From positions 623,964-687,963 of the forward strand of contig NZ_KK211140.1 of assembly GCF_000620465.1 (NCBI RefSeq): DNA of 64,000 nt, read 5' to 3'. A program made the translations under genes and the position numbers. How positions within the stretch are numbered: position 1 is the stretch's first letter; each line of letters opens with the position of its first letter. Below the pieces are notes generated by a model. The model saw only the letters and a list, made by a program, of their open reading frames with translations. It had not been told where the DNA came from and searched no databases. Shown here piece after piece: positions 9,409-17,806 of the stretch. Source of the stretch: Ralstonia sp. UNC404CL21Col (GTDB lineage Bacteria; Pseudomonadota; Gammaproteobacteria; Burkholderiales; Burkholderiaceae).

Positions 9409-10539
9409 ATGGATTTCTCGTTCACCGACGAACAGAAGCAACTGGCCGACGCGGTGCGCCGCTTCATCGAGAAGGACTACAGCTTTGAGGCGCGCAACAA
9501 GGTCGTGTATTCGCCGGAAGGTGTGTCGCAGGGCCACTGGGATGCACTGGCCGAACTGGGCCTGACCGCGCTGCCTGTGCCCGAAGCACAAGGCGGTTTC
9601 GACGGCCGCGCGATGGACCTGCTGGTGGTGATGCAGGAACTCGGTCGCGGCCTGGTCGTGGAACCGTATCAGGCCACCGTGCTCGGCGCCCAGGCGCTGA
9701 AGCTTGCGGGCGGCCAAGAGGCATTGCTGGAAGAAGTTGCTGGCGGCGCCGTGAAGCTGGCCATTGCATTCGGCGAGCGCCAATCGCGTTACGAGCTGTT
9801 CAACGTCACCACGCGCGCTACGCAGCAGGGCGGCGGTTGGACGCTGACCGGCGAGAAGGCGGTTGTGGTGCATGGTGCGCAGGCAGACAAGCTGATCGTC
9901 TCGGCGCGTACCGGTGGTGAAGCGCGTGATACGTCGGGCCTGTCGCTCTTCGTGGTCGACCGCGATGCGGCTGGCGTGACGGTCAAGGACTACCGCACGA
10001 TCGACAACCTGCACGCCGCGGACATCCGCTTCGACAACGCGCCGGCAACGCTGCTCGGCAAGGCCGGCGAAGCGTGGGAGACCATCGACGCCGTCGCCGA
10101 TCTCGGCTGCGTGCTGTTGTGCGCTGAAGCGATCGGTCTGATCGATGCGCTGAACGCCGCCACGCTGGAGTACACCAAGACCCGCCAGCAATTTGGCGTG
10201 CCCATCGCGCGCTTCCAGGCGCTGCAGCACCGCATGGTCGACATGTTCATCCATGGCGAGCAGGCGCGTTCGATCACGTATCTTGCGGCTGCCCACTTTG
10301 AAGATGGCGATGTCGAGGCGCGCCGCCGCTATGTGTCGGCGGCCAAGGCGCGTGTCGGCCAGGCAGCGCGTGATGTTGGCCAGGAAGCGGTGCAGTTGCA
10401 CGGCGGCATGGGCGTGACGAACGAACTGCCGGCCGCACACATGTTCAAGCGGCTGACGATGATCAACACGACGTTGGGTGACGTGGATCATCACCTGGCA
10501 CGCTTCGCATCGCTGCCCGGCTTCCAGCAGGCGGCGTAA
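9409..10539 (+). CDS. Acyl-CoA dehydrogenase (PimD-like small subunit type)
   Basis: The product is a 376-residue acyl-CoA dehydrogenase family protein ([20 protein letters not shown]). The C-terminal flavin-binding region [20 protein letters not shown] is present, but the middle-domain motifs are less canonical than in the preceding gene, as usual for the partner subunit of two-gene ACADs. It lies 35 bases behind the large-subunit gene with its own GGAGA site. A 10-bp hairpin separates it from the MaoC genes. Confidence 0.87.
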   Translation: MDFSFTDEQKQLADAVRRFIEKDYSFEARNKVVYSPEGVSQGHWDALAELGLTALPVPEAQGGFDGRAMDLLVVMQELGRGLVVEPYQATVLGAQALKLAGGQEALLEEVAGGAVKLAIAFGERQSRYELFNVTTRATQQGGGWTLTGEKAVVVHGAQADKLIVSARTGGEARDTSGLSLFVVDRDAAGVTVKDYRTIDNLHAADIRFDNAPATLLGKAGEAWETIDAVADLGCVLLCAEAIGLIDALNAATLEYTKTRQQFGVPIARFQALQHRMVDMFIHGEQARSITYLAAAHFEDGDVEARRRYVSAAKARVGQAARDVGQEAVQLHGGMGVTNELPAAHMFKRLTMINTTLGDVDHHLARFASLPGFQQAA

Positions 10540-10550
10540 CGGCAAACCTG

Positions 10551-10576
10551 AACGCCCCGCATTCGTGCGGGGCGTT
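10551..10576 (+). terminator. Hairpin between acyl-CoA dehydrogenase and MaoC genes
   Basis: A perfect 10-bp stem, AACGCCCCGC with GCGGGGCGTT, encloses a 6-base loop. Only TTGTCATTT follows, not a clean T-run, so it may be a partial terminator or a stability element within the operon rather than a full stop. The Shine-Dalgarno sequence of the next gene begins 7 bases after it. Confidence 0.5.
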
Positions 10577-10595
10577 GTCATTTGGAGGAGACGAC

Positions 10596-11081
10596 ATGGT
10601 GGAAAACGAAAACGCAGCGGCGACACGATCGTACGAGTTCTACTTCGACGATTTCGAGGTCGGCCGCACGCTGCAGATGGGTACCTACACCGTCACCGAA
10701 GAAGAGATCCTGACCTTCGCGCGGCAGTACGATCCGCAGCCATTCCACATCGATGCAGAGGCCGCCAAGCACAGCATCTACGGCGGCATTATTTCGAGCG
10801 GCTGGATGACCTGTTCGATCATGATGCGGCTGATGGTGACCGGCTTCCTGGGCAAGGCAGCCAGCATGGGCTCGCCGGGCGTGGATGAAATCCGCTGGAT
10901 GAAGCCGGTGTATCCGGGCGACACGCTGTCGGTGTCGAGCACGTGCATGGAAGTGCGTCCCTCGCAGTCGAAGCCGGACCGCGGTGTGGCGGTCAACCGC
11001 TGGGAGGCCCGCAACCAGCGCGGCGAACTTGTCTGCACGGTCACGGGCATGGGCTTGTTTGGTCGACGCCCGAAGGCTTGA
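10596..11081 (+). CDS. MaoC family dehydratase (enoyl-CoA hydratase type)
   Basis: The product is a 161-residue single hot-dog domain. [13 protein letters not shown] carries the Asp/His catalytic dyad of R-specific enoyl-CoA hydratases, and [16 protein letters not shown] the following conserved helix. ATG 10596 has a strong GGAGGAGA site; an in-frame TTG at 10575 is less likely because it falls inside the hairpin. It is followed by a second MaoC gene, so the two may act separately or as a heterodimer on enoyl-CoA made by the upstream dehydrogenases. Confidence 0.88.
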   Translation: MVENENAAATRSYEFYFDDFEVGRTLQMGTYTVTEEEILTFARQYDPQPFHIDAEAAKHSIYGGIISSGWMTCSIMMRLMVTGFLGKAASMGSPGVDEIRWMKPVYPGDTLSVSSTCMEVRPSQSKPDRGVAVNRWEARNQRGELVCTVTGMGLFGRRPKA

Positions 11082-11118
11082 TGACACCTCATCGCATCAC
11101 AACAAGGAGACAACCCAG

Positions 11119-11598
11119 ATGCGCATCATCGAATCGCTCGACGAGCTGAAAGGTTTGATCGGCCAGGAAGTCGCCGTGAGCGACTGGACCGAGATCACGC
11201 AGCAGCAGGTGAACCTCTTTGCCGAGGCCACGGGCGATCACCAGTGGATTCACGTGGATGTGGAGCGCGCCAAGCGTGAGTCGCCGTTTGGCGCACCGGT
11301 GGCGCACGGTTTTCTGACGCTGTCGCTGCTGCCGATGCTGATGGCCAATGCGATCGAGATGTCCGACGTGAAGATGGGCGTGAACTACGGCCTGAACAAG
11401 GTCCGTTTTACGGCGCCGGTGCCGGTCGGCAGCCGCGTGCGCGCGCGCGTGAAGCTGGTCGAAATGGACGCGCTGCCGCCGCTGCCCAATGCCCCCGCGT
11501 TGACCGGCGCACAGATGACCTGGGCCGTGACCATCGAGCGTGAGGGGCAGGAGCGCCCCGTGTGCGTGGCCGAATCGATTTCGCGCCGCTATTCCTGA
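11119..11598 (+). CDS. MaoC family dehydratase (NodN-like)
   Basis: The product is a 159-residue hot-dog protein with the hydratase signature FAEATGDHQWIHVDVERAK (Asp/His dyad) and GAPVAHGFLTLSLLPML. It is closer to the NodN/R-specific enoyl-CoA hydratase group than to its upstream neighbour. ATG 11119 follows an AAGGAGA site; the frame is open upstream into the previous gene but that part is not family-like. It is the last gene of the group and is followed by a rho-independent terminator. Confidence 0.88.
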   Translation: MRIIESLDELKGLIGQEVAVSDWTEITQQQVNLFAEATGDHQWIHVDVERAKRESPFGAPVAHGFLTLSLLPMLMANAIEMSDVKMGVNYGLNKVRFTAPVPVGSRVRARVKLVEMDALPPLPNAPALTGAQMTWAVTIEREGQERPVCVAESISRRYS

Positions 11599-11622
11599 GT
11601 CCCGTTTTTCGCAAGGCTCCGA

Positions 11623-11650
11623 GGCCGGCGCAATGCCGGCCTTTCTTTTT
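11623..11650 (+). terminator. Rho-independent terminator after the acyl-CoA/MaoC gene set
   Basis: A GGCCGGC/GCCGGCC stem with a 5-base loop is followed directly by TTTCTTTTT. It lies 25 bases after the stop codon of the second MaoC gene. Confidence 0.85.
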
Positions 11651-11740
11651 GCATCGGCTTGCCCTTGCGCCCCGCTTGTTTTGTGCTTGTCTTCTTGCGC
11701 CCCAAGCATGCGCATTCCAACGGACAAATGCGCTGACTTG

Positions 11741-11766
11741 GCGCCGTTTTGGCACCGTTTTGGCGC
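11741..11766 (+). promoter_or_regulatory. Possible NtrC enhancer sites
   Basis: GCACC-GTTTT-GGCGC (11752-11766) differs by one base from the NtrC core GCACC-N5-GGTGC. An overlapping, poorer copy GCGCC-GTTTT-GGCAC lies at 11741-11755. They sit about 30-55 bases before the sigma-54 promoter, closer than usual for NtrC, which lowers confidence. Confidence 0.45.
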
Positions 11767-11795
11767 GAATTTCCCTTCGAATGAGCCAAATGCGA

Positions 11796-11811
11796 TGGCA
11801 CGGTAGTTGCA
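11796..11811 (+). promoter_or_regulatory. Sigma-54 (-24/-12) promoter for urt/ure
   Basis: TGGCAC-GGTAG-TTGCA matches the sigma-54 consensus TGGCAC-N5-TTGCW at every defined base, with the GG and GC dinucleotides correctly spaced. It ends 52 bases before urtA. This points to RpoN-dependent, nitrogen-responsive transcription of the urea transporter and probably the urease genes. Confidence 0.8.
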
Positions 11812-11863
11812 CTTTTGGGCCCCGGGGAGTCGTTCTCGCCACCAATAAACCCAAGGAGCCGCA

Positions 11864-13120
11864 ATGAAACGTCGTGAGCTGTTGAAGCTGTCTGCCGTCG
11901 CCGCCGCAACGCTGTTGTCCGTGTCGAGCCTCGCGTTTGCTCAGGCAAAAGAACCGATCAAGGTCGGCGTCCTGCATTCGCTGTCGGGCACGATGGCCAT
12001 CTCCGAGACGTCGCTGAAAGACGTTGCGCTGATGACGATCGACGAGATCAACAAGAGTGGTGGCGTGCTGGGCCGCAAGCTGGAGCCGGTGGTGGTGGAC
12101 CCGGCATCGAACTGGCCGCTGTTTGCCGAGAAGGCGCGCGGGCTGCTGACGCAGGACAAGGTGGCTGTGACGTTCGGCTGCTGGACGTCGGTGTCGCGCA
12201 AGTCGGTGCTGCCGGTCTATGAAGAGCTGAACGGCCTGCTGTTCTACCCGGTGCAGTACGAAGGCGAAGAGATGTCGAAGAACGTCTTCTACACCGGTGC
12301 TGCGCCCAACCAGCAGGCCATTCCGGCCGTGGAATACCTGATGAGCAAGGAAGGCGGCGGTGCCAAGCGCTTCTTCCTGCTCGGTACCGATTACGTCTAT
12401 CCGCGCACGACCAACAAGATCCTGCGCGCCTTCCTGCACAGCAAGGGCGTGAAGGACAGCGACATCGAAGAGGTCTACACCCCGTTCGGTCACTCCGACT
12501 ATCAGACCATCGTTGCCAACATCAAGAAGTTCTCGCAAGGCGGCAAGACGGCCGTGGTGTCGACCATCAACGGCGACTCGAACGTGCCGTTCTACAAGGA
12601 ACTCGGCAACGCCGGCCTGAAGGCCAAGGACGTGCCGGTGGTGGCCTTCTCGGTGGGTGAAGAAGAACTGCGCGGTATCGACACCAAGCCGCTGGTGGGC
12701 CACCTGGCGGCATGGAACTACTTCATGTCGGTCAAGAACCCGGTCAACGACGACTTCAAGAAGAAGTGGGCCGCATGGGTCAAGGCCAACAACCTGCCCG
12801 GCGGCGACAAGCGCGTCACCAACGACCCGATGGAAGCCACCTACGTCGGCATCATGATGTGGAAGCAGGCCGTCGAGAAGGCCGGCTCCACCGACGTGGA
12901 CAAGGTCCGCAAGGCGATGTACGGCCAGCAGTTCAAGGCACCGTCGGGCTTCACGCTGGTGATGAACAACAACCATCACCTGAGCAAGCCCGTGATGATT
13001 GGCGAGGTGCGCGGCGACGGCCAGTTCAACGTCGTGTGGAAGACGCCGACGGTGATCCGCGCCAAGCCGTGGAGCCCGTACATCCCGGGCAACGAGGGCA
13101 AGCCTGACGAAGTGAAGTAA
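11864..13120 (+). CDS. urtA: Urea ABC transporter, substrate-binding protein
   Basis: This 418-residue periplasmic protein captures urea for the UrtBCDE permease. The signal peptide is residues 1 to about 26 (MKRRELLKLSAVAAAT..., cleavage after AFA); the paired Arg make a Tat route possible. The mature part begins IKVGVLHSLSGTMAISE and contains CWTSVSRKSVLPVYEELNGL and FYTGAAPNQQAIPAVEYLM, characteristic of UrtA/FmdD rather than branched-chain amino acid binders. It is first in urtABCDE, behind the sigma-54 promoter. Confidence 0.95.
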   Translation: MKRRELLKLSAVAAATLLSVSSLAFAQAKEPIKVGVLHSLSGTMAISETSLKDVALMTIDEINKSGGVLGRKLEPVVVDPASNWPLFAEKARGLLTQDKVAVTFGCWTSVSRKSVLPVYEELNGLLFYPVQYEGEEMSKNVFYTGAAPNQQAIPAVEYLMSKEGGGAKRFFLLGTDYVYPRTTNKILRAFLHSKGVKDSDIEEVYTPFGHSDYQTIVANIKKFSQGGKTAVVSTINGDSNVPFYKELGNAGLKAKDVPVVAFSVGEEELRGIDTKPLVGHLAAWNYFMSVKNPVNDDFKKKWAAWVKANNLPGGDKRVTNDPMEATYVGIMMWKQAVEKAGSTDVDKVRKAMYGQQFKAPSGFTLVMNNNHHLSKPVMIGEVRGDGQFNVVWKTPTVIRAKPWSPYIPGNEGKPDEVK

Positions 13121-13219
13121 TCAGGCGGACCGGCGGCGCATGCAGCGCGGCCGGTCCTTTGAACGACGCTGCACGACGTGGCGGACGGCCCAACACCGGC
13201 CGCCACGCATCGGATTGCC

Positions 13220-14851
13220 ATGATGCGCTTGTCCCGCTGGTTGTTTCATTCCCTTGCCGCACTGCTGTGCGCTTTCTGTCTGGCTGCGACGCCCCAGGGC
13301 TCTGCGTGGGCCGCCGGACAACCCCTGACCCAGGCCGATCTCAAGCCGCTGGCCGAAGACGACTTCGATGCCAAGGTCAAGGCGCTCAATGCGCTGACCG
13401 CTGCGCCCGCCGAACAAGCCGGGCCGATCCTGCAAGCCTTGCAGAATGACGCGCTGTTCTTCGCGCCCGCCGCCGGCATGGTGCGTCAGGACGGCGAGAA
13501 GTACCTGGACGCGATCACTGGCCAACCCGTCACCGTCAAGGCCGACGATCTGCAGTCCCTCACACTGAACAATGCCCTGCGTGCGCAAGTGGACAGCGCG
13601 GCGAGTGGCTTCGTGCTGCAATCGCCGGACCGTGCGGTGCGCGCGCAGGCCGTCGATACGTTGCTTGCGCATCCCGAGACGGCGTCGCGCCCCATTGTCG
13701 ACGCGGCGCGCAAGCATGAAACCGATCCGGAGTTGCGCAGCAAGCTGCATGTGCTCTGGGCCAATCTCGCGCTCGACGACGGCACGCATGCCGAGAAGCT
13801 CGAAGCGCTCAAGCTGCTTGCGGGCGATACCAACCCGCAGACGCGCCAGCGCATCGCCCCGTTGCTTGCCAAGGACAGCGGTGCCGACGATGAACTGCGC
13901 GCCGCGGCCCAACAGGCGCTCGACGGCCTCGCCGCGCAGCAACGCAAGGCCGAGCTGGTCGGCAACCTGTTTGCGGGGCTGAGCCTCGGTTCGGTGCTGC
14001 TGCTGGCGGCGCTTGGGCTGGCCATCACCTACGGGCTCATCGGCGTCATCAACATGGCGCACGGTGAGTTCCTGATGATCGGTGCGTACGCCACCTACGT
14101 GGTGCAGACGATTTTCCGCAACTACTTTCCGAACGCGTTCGACTGGTATCTGCCCGCGGCGCTGCCTGCTGCGTTCCTGGCGGCGGCCGTCGTCGGCTTT
14201 GCGCTGGAGCGGCTGGTGCTGCGTCACCTGTATGGCCGTCCGCTCGAAACGCTGCTCGCCACGTTCGGGATCAGCCTGCTGCTGATGCAGGCCGTGCGTT
14301 CGATCTTCGGTGCGCAGAACGTGGAGGTGGCGAACCCGAGCTGGATGAGCGGCGGCATTGCGCTGTATCCGGGCCTCGTGCTGCCTTACAACCGGCTCGT
14401 CATCCTGCTGTTTGCGCTGGCCGTGGTGGCGATTGCGTGGGCGGTGCTCAACCGCACGCGCCTGGGCCTGTTCGTGCGGGCCACCACGCAGAACCGCACG
14501 ATGGCGGCCTGCGTTGGCGTGCGCACGTGGAAGGTCGACAGCTACGCGTTTGCATTCGGTGCCGGTATTGCCGGCCTGGGCGGCTGCGCGCTCTCGCAGA
14601 TCGGCAACGTCGGGCCGGACCTCGGTCAGAGCTACATCATCGATTCGTTCATGGCCGTGGTGCTGGGCGGGGTGGGGCAACTGGCGGGCACGATCATCGG
14701 CGCGTTCGGGCTGGGCCTCATCAACAAATTCATCGAGCCGTTCTATGGCGCGGTGCTGGCAAAGATCATCGTGCTGGTGCTGATCGTGCTGTTCATCCAG
14801 AAGCGTCCGCAGGGCCTGTTCGCCCTCAAGGGCCGCAGCGCCGAGGCCTGA
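13220..14851 (+). CDS. urtB: Urea ABC transporter, permease UrtB
   Basis: This 543-residue protein has a signal-like N terminus (residues 1-30), a roughly 220-residue helical, HEAT-like domain outside the membrane, and a LivH-type permease domain from about residue 250 (LGLAITYGLIGVINMAHGEF). The N-terminal extension is normal for proteobacterial UrtB. ATG 13220 (or 13223) begins the signal segment MMRLSRWLFHSLAALL; the frame is open to 13178 but that stretch is not signal-like. It ends one base before urtC. Confidence 0.93.
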   Translation: MMRLSRWLFHSLAALLCAFCLAATPQGSAWAAGQPLTQADLKPLAEDDFDAKVKALNALTAAPAEQAGPILQALQNDALFFAPAAGMVRQDGEKYLDAITGQPVTVKADDLQSLTLNNALRAQVDSAASGFVLQSPDRAVRAQAVDTLLAHPETASRPIVDAARKHETDPELRSKLHVLWANLALDDGTHAEKLEALKLLAGDTNPQTRQRIAPLLAKDSGADDELRAAAQQALDGLAAQQRKAELVGNLFAGLSLGSVLLLAALGLAITYGLIGVINMAHGEFLMIGAYATYVVQTIFRNYFPNAFDWYLPAALPAAFLAAAVVGFALERLVLRHLYGRPLETLLATFGISLLLMQAVRSIFGAQNVEVANPSWMSGGIALYPGLVLPYNRLVILLFALAVVAIAWAVLNRTRLGLFVRATTQNRTMAACVGVRTWKVDSYAFAFGAGIAGLGGCALSQIGNVGPDLGQSYIIDSFMAVVLGGVGQLAGTIIGAFGLGLINKFIEPFYGAVLAKIIVLVLIVLFIQKRPQGLFALKGRSAEA

Positions 14852-14852
14852 T

Positions 14853-16022
14853 ATGACGACCACCAAGTTTTCTCTCGATATCCCGGCGCGCATGCCGCTG
14901 CTGTCGCGGCGCGGGTGGTCTGCGCTGGTGCTCGTGTCGCTCATCGTGTGCATTGGCGCGCCGGTGTGCGCGCTGCTGGTGCCGGAGGGTAGCCCGCTGC
15001 ATCTGTCGGCGTATGCACTCACGCTCATCGGCAAGATCATGTGCTACGCGCTCGCGGCGCTGGCGCTCGATCTGGTGTGGGGCTATTGCGGCATCCTGAG
15101 CCTCGGGCACGGGCTGTTCTTCGCGCTCGGCGGCTATGGCATGGGCATGTACCTGATGCGCTCCATCGGCCGCGAAGGCGTGTACAAAAGCGATCTGCCG
15201 GACTTCATGGTCTTCCTCGACTGGAAGGAGCTGCCGTGGTTCTGGCACGGCACCGAGCATTTCGCCTGGGCCATGCTGCTGGTGATTCTGGTGCCCGGCG
15301 TGCTGGCGTGGCTGTTCGGCTTCTTTGCCTTCCGATCGCGCGTCAAAGGCGTCTACCTGTCGATCATCACGCAGGCGATGACGTACGCGGCCATGCTGCT
15401 GTTCTTCCGTAACGAAACGGGCTTTGGCGGCAACAACGGCTTTACGGATTTCAAACGCATCCTCGGCTTCCCGATCTCCGCATTGCCGACGCGCACCGTG
15501 CTGTTCGTGGCGACGTTCGTGGCGCTCGTGCTGGCGTTCATCGCCTGCCGCGCCATCGTCACGTCCAAGTTCGGCCGCGTGGTCACCGCCATTCGCGATG
15601 CCGAAGCGCGCGTGATGTTCTCCGGCTACAACCCGCTCGGCTACAAGCTGTTCGTGTGGACGTTCTCCGCCGTGCTGTGCGGCATTGCGGGCGCGCTCTA
15701 CGTGCCGCAGGTCGGCATCATCAACCCAGGCGAGATGTCGCCGGGCAACTCCATCGAGATGGCCGTGTGGGTGGCCGTGGGTGGGCGCGGCACGTTGATC
15801 GGCCCGATCATCGGCGCGTTCCTCGTCAACGGCGCCAAGACGTTGCTCACCGCATGGGTGCCGGAGTACTGGCTGTTTGTGCTCGGCGCGATCTTCGTGC
15901 TGGTGACGCTGTATCTGCCGAACGGCGTGCTGGGGCTGCTGGGCAAGCTGCGCATGAAAAAGCGCGCGCCCACGCCAGCCGAGGCGCATGAAGCCGCGAC
16001 CGTCACCGGAGACCACGCATGA
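14853..16022 (+). CDS. urtC: Urea ABC transporter, permease UrtC
   Basis: This 389-residue LivM-type inner-membrane permease forms the urea channel with UrtB. Typical motifs are LDLVWGYCGILSLGHGLFFA and GNSIEMAVWVAVGGRGTLIG near the C terminus. About 9-10 hydrophobic helices are present. It starts 1 base after urtB and overlaps urtD by 4 bases (ATGA), indicating translational coupling. Confidence 0.94.
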   Translation: MTTTKFSLDIPARMPLLSRRGWSALVLVSLIVCIGAPVCALLVPEGSPLHLSAYALTLIGKIMCYALAALALDLVWGYCGILSLGHGLFFALGGYGMGMYLMRSIGREGVYKSDLPDFMVFLDWKELPWFWHGTEHFAWAMLLVILVPGVLAWLFGFFAFRSRVKGVYLSIITQAMTYAAMLLFFRNETGFGGNNGFTDFKRILGFPISALPTRTVLFVATFVALVLAFIACRAIVTSKFGRVVTAIRDAEARVMFSGYNPLGYKLFVWTFSAVLCGIAGALYVPQVGIINPGEMSPGNSIEMAVWVAVGGRGTLIGPIIGAFLVNGAKTLLTAWVPEYWLFVLGAIFVLVTLYLPNGVLGLLGKLRMKKRAPTPAEAHEAATVTGDHA

Positions 16023-16870
16023 GCACGTTCACCGAACTCCCCGACCGCGCGGAGACCGGCACCGCCACCGGCATGGGCCATCTGGTCGAGCCGGATACGA
16101 TCGACGTCTCGCACGGCGCCATCCTGTATCTCGAAGACGTGACCGTGCGCTTCGGCGGCTTTCGCGCACTGAACGCGCTCACGCTGTCGATCGACCACGG
16201 CGAACTGCGCTGCATCATCGGCCCCAACGGCGCGGGCAAGACCACGATGATGGACGTGATTACCGGCAAGACCGGGCCGCGCAATGCAGACGTGACCGGC
16301 CGTGTCTTCCTTGGCCAGACCATCGACCTGCTGCGCCTGACTGAGCCGCGCATCGCCCAGATCGGCATCGGCCGCAAGTTCCAGAAGCCGACCGTGTTCG
16401 AGCAGCACACCGTGTGGGAAAACCTGGAACTGGCCATGAAGGCCGACAAGCGCTGGTGGGTCTCGCTGCGCGCGCGCCTGCTGAACGACGGCCGCCAGCG
16501 CATCGAAGAAACGCTCGGCCGCATCCACCTGGAAGCGGAGGCCTATCGGCCTGCCGGGCTGCTCTCACACGGGCAGAAACAGCGGCTGGAGATCGGCATG
16601 CTGCTGATGCAGCAACCGCAACTGCTGCTGCTCGACGAACCAGTCGCCGGCATGACGGATGAAGAGACGATGCAGCTTGCAACGTTGCTCAACGGCCTGC
16701 GTGGCACGTGCTCGATCATGGTCGTGGAACACGACATGGAATTTGTCGCCGCGCTGGCGGGGGCAGAAGGGCGCGTGACCGTGCTGGCTGAGGGCAGCGT
16801 CCTGGCCGAAGGCACGCTCGACGCCGTCAAGCGCGATGAGCGAGTGATCGAATCCTATCTGGGGCGTTAG
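16019..16870 (+). CDS. urtD: Urea ABC transporter, ATPase UrtD
   Basis: This 283-residue LivG-type nucleotide-binding subunit has Walker A IIGPNGAGKTTMMD (about residues 65-78), a signature region LLSHGQKQRLEIGMLL (SHGQ in place of SGGQ, common in UrtD), Walker B LLLLDEPVAGMT and the switch His in VVEHDMEF. It carries an N-terminal extension of about 35 residues before the ABC fold. It is coupled to urtC by overlap. A palindromic repeat separates it from urtE. Confidence 0.94.
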   Translation: MSTFTELPDRAETGTATGMGHLVEPDTIDVSHGAILYLEDVTVRFGGFRALNALTLSIDHGELRCIIGPNGAGKTTMMDVITGKTGPRNADVTGRVFLGQTIDLLRLTEPRIAQIGIGRKFQKPTVFEQHTVWENLELAMKADKRWWVSLRARLLNDGRQRIEETLGRIHLEAEAYRPAGLLSHGQKQRLEIGMLLMQQPQLLLLDEPVAGMTDEETMQLATLLNGLRGTCSIMVVEHDMEFVAALAGAEGRVTVLAEGSVLAEGTLDAVKRDERVIESYLGR

Positions 16871-16989
16871 AAGGCTCCGCAAAACTACTGCGCGTCCCGA
16901 TCTTGCCCCTGTGATGCTCGCCGTACCCGTGTACGGCTGCGCTTCTCGGGCCAACATCGGACCGCTCGCTACGTTTTTCAGAGCCTTCT
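16869..16989. repeat. Palindromic intergenic element between urtD and urtE
   Basis: The gap between urtD and urtE is filled by one imperfect inverted repeat. Its outer arms are AGAAGGCTC (16869-16877) and GAGCCTTCT (16981-16989), pairing continues imperfectly inward (CTCCGCAAAAC against GTTTTTCAGAG), and there is a perfect central hairpin CCGTAC-CCGT-GTACGG (16921-16936). There is no ORF and no T-run. It looks like a dispersed REP-type unit inserted within an operon; read-through RNA would fold strongly here. Confidence 0.65.
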
Positions 16990-17011
16990 CAAGGCAAAAG
17001 GAAAGAACGCG

Positions 17012-17704
17012 ATGTTGCAGGTCCAACAACTGAACCAGTACTACGGCGGCAGCCACATCCTGCGCAACGTTAGCTTTGACGTCCCTACGGGCAAGCTGAC
17101 CACGCTGCTTGGCCGTAACGGCGTGGGCAAGACGACGCTGCTCAAATGCTTGATGGGGGTGGTGCCCACCGCCAGCGGCGCGATCGATTGGGAAGGGCGC
17201 ACCATCCAGAAGCTGCCCGCGTATGAGCGTGTCTCGCAGGGGCTCGCTTATGTGCCGCAGGGGCGCGAGATCTTCCCGCGCCTGACGGTGGAAGAGAACC
17301 TGCTGATTGGCGCGGCCGCCAAGCGTGCGCCGTCCAAGGTGCCCGATTCCATCTACGAGCTGTTTCCAGTGCTCAAGGAGATGAAGGGCCGGCGCGGCGG
17401 CGATCTGTCTGGCGGCCAGCAGCAGCAACTCGCCATCGGCCGCGCGCTGATGAGCGAGCCGCGCCTGCTGATCCTGGACGAGCCGACCGAAGGCATCCAG
17501 CCGTCGATCATCCAGGAGATCGGCCGCACGCTGCGGCGCCTGGTGGATGAGTTCGGCATGTCGGTGCTGCTGGTCGAGCAGTACTACGACTTTGCGCGCA
17601 GCATTGCCGACCGCTACGTCGTCATGAGCCGCGGCGAGGTCATCGCCCAGGGCGACGGCGCCAATATGGAAGCCGATGGCGTGCGTGATCTGGTCGCCGT
17701 TTGA
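17012..17704 (+). CDS. urtE: Urea ABC transporter, ATPase UrtE
   Basis: This 230-residue LivF-type nucleotide-binding subunit pairs with UrtD. Walker A is LLGRNGVGKTTLLK, the signature is DLSGGQQQQLAIGRAL, and Walker B is LLILDEPTEGIQPS. QLNQYYGGSHIL at the N terminus is typical of UrtE. An AAGGAAAG ribosome site precedes ATG 17012. The stop codon lies inside a 12-bp tandem duplication (TGATGCCCCGGC twice, 17702-17725). Confidence 0.95.
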   Translation: MLQVQQLNQYYGGSHILRNVSFDVPTGKLTTLLGRNGVGKTTLLKCLMGVVPTASGAIDWEGRTIQKLPAYERVSQGLAYVPQGREIFPRLTVEENLLIGAAAKRAPSKVPDSIYELFPVLKEMKGRRGGDLSGGQQQQLAIGRALMSEPRLLILDEPTEGIQPSIIQEIGRTLRRLVDEFGMSVLLVEQYYDFARSIADRYVVMSRGEVIAQGDGANMEADGVRDLVAV

Positions 17705-17722
17705 TGCCCCGGCTGATGCCCC

Positions 17723-17749
17723 GGCATTCGACGGAAAAAGTCGAATGCC
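17723..17749 (+). terminator. Perfect 10-bp hairpin before ureD
   Basis: GGCATTCGAC and GTCGAATGCC enclose a 7-base loop (GGAAAAA). No T-run follows, so it may be an attenuator, a processing site or an insulator between urt and ure rather than a full terminator. Confidence 0.5.
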
Positions 17750-17806
17750 AAATCTGTGGCATCTGGCTATGATGAGAAAATTCCTAGCCGCCGTGCTGCC
17801 TTCCTG

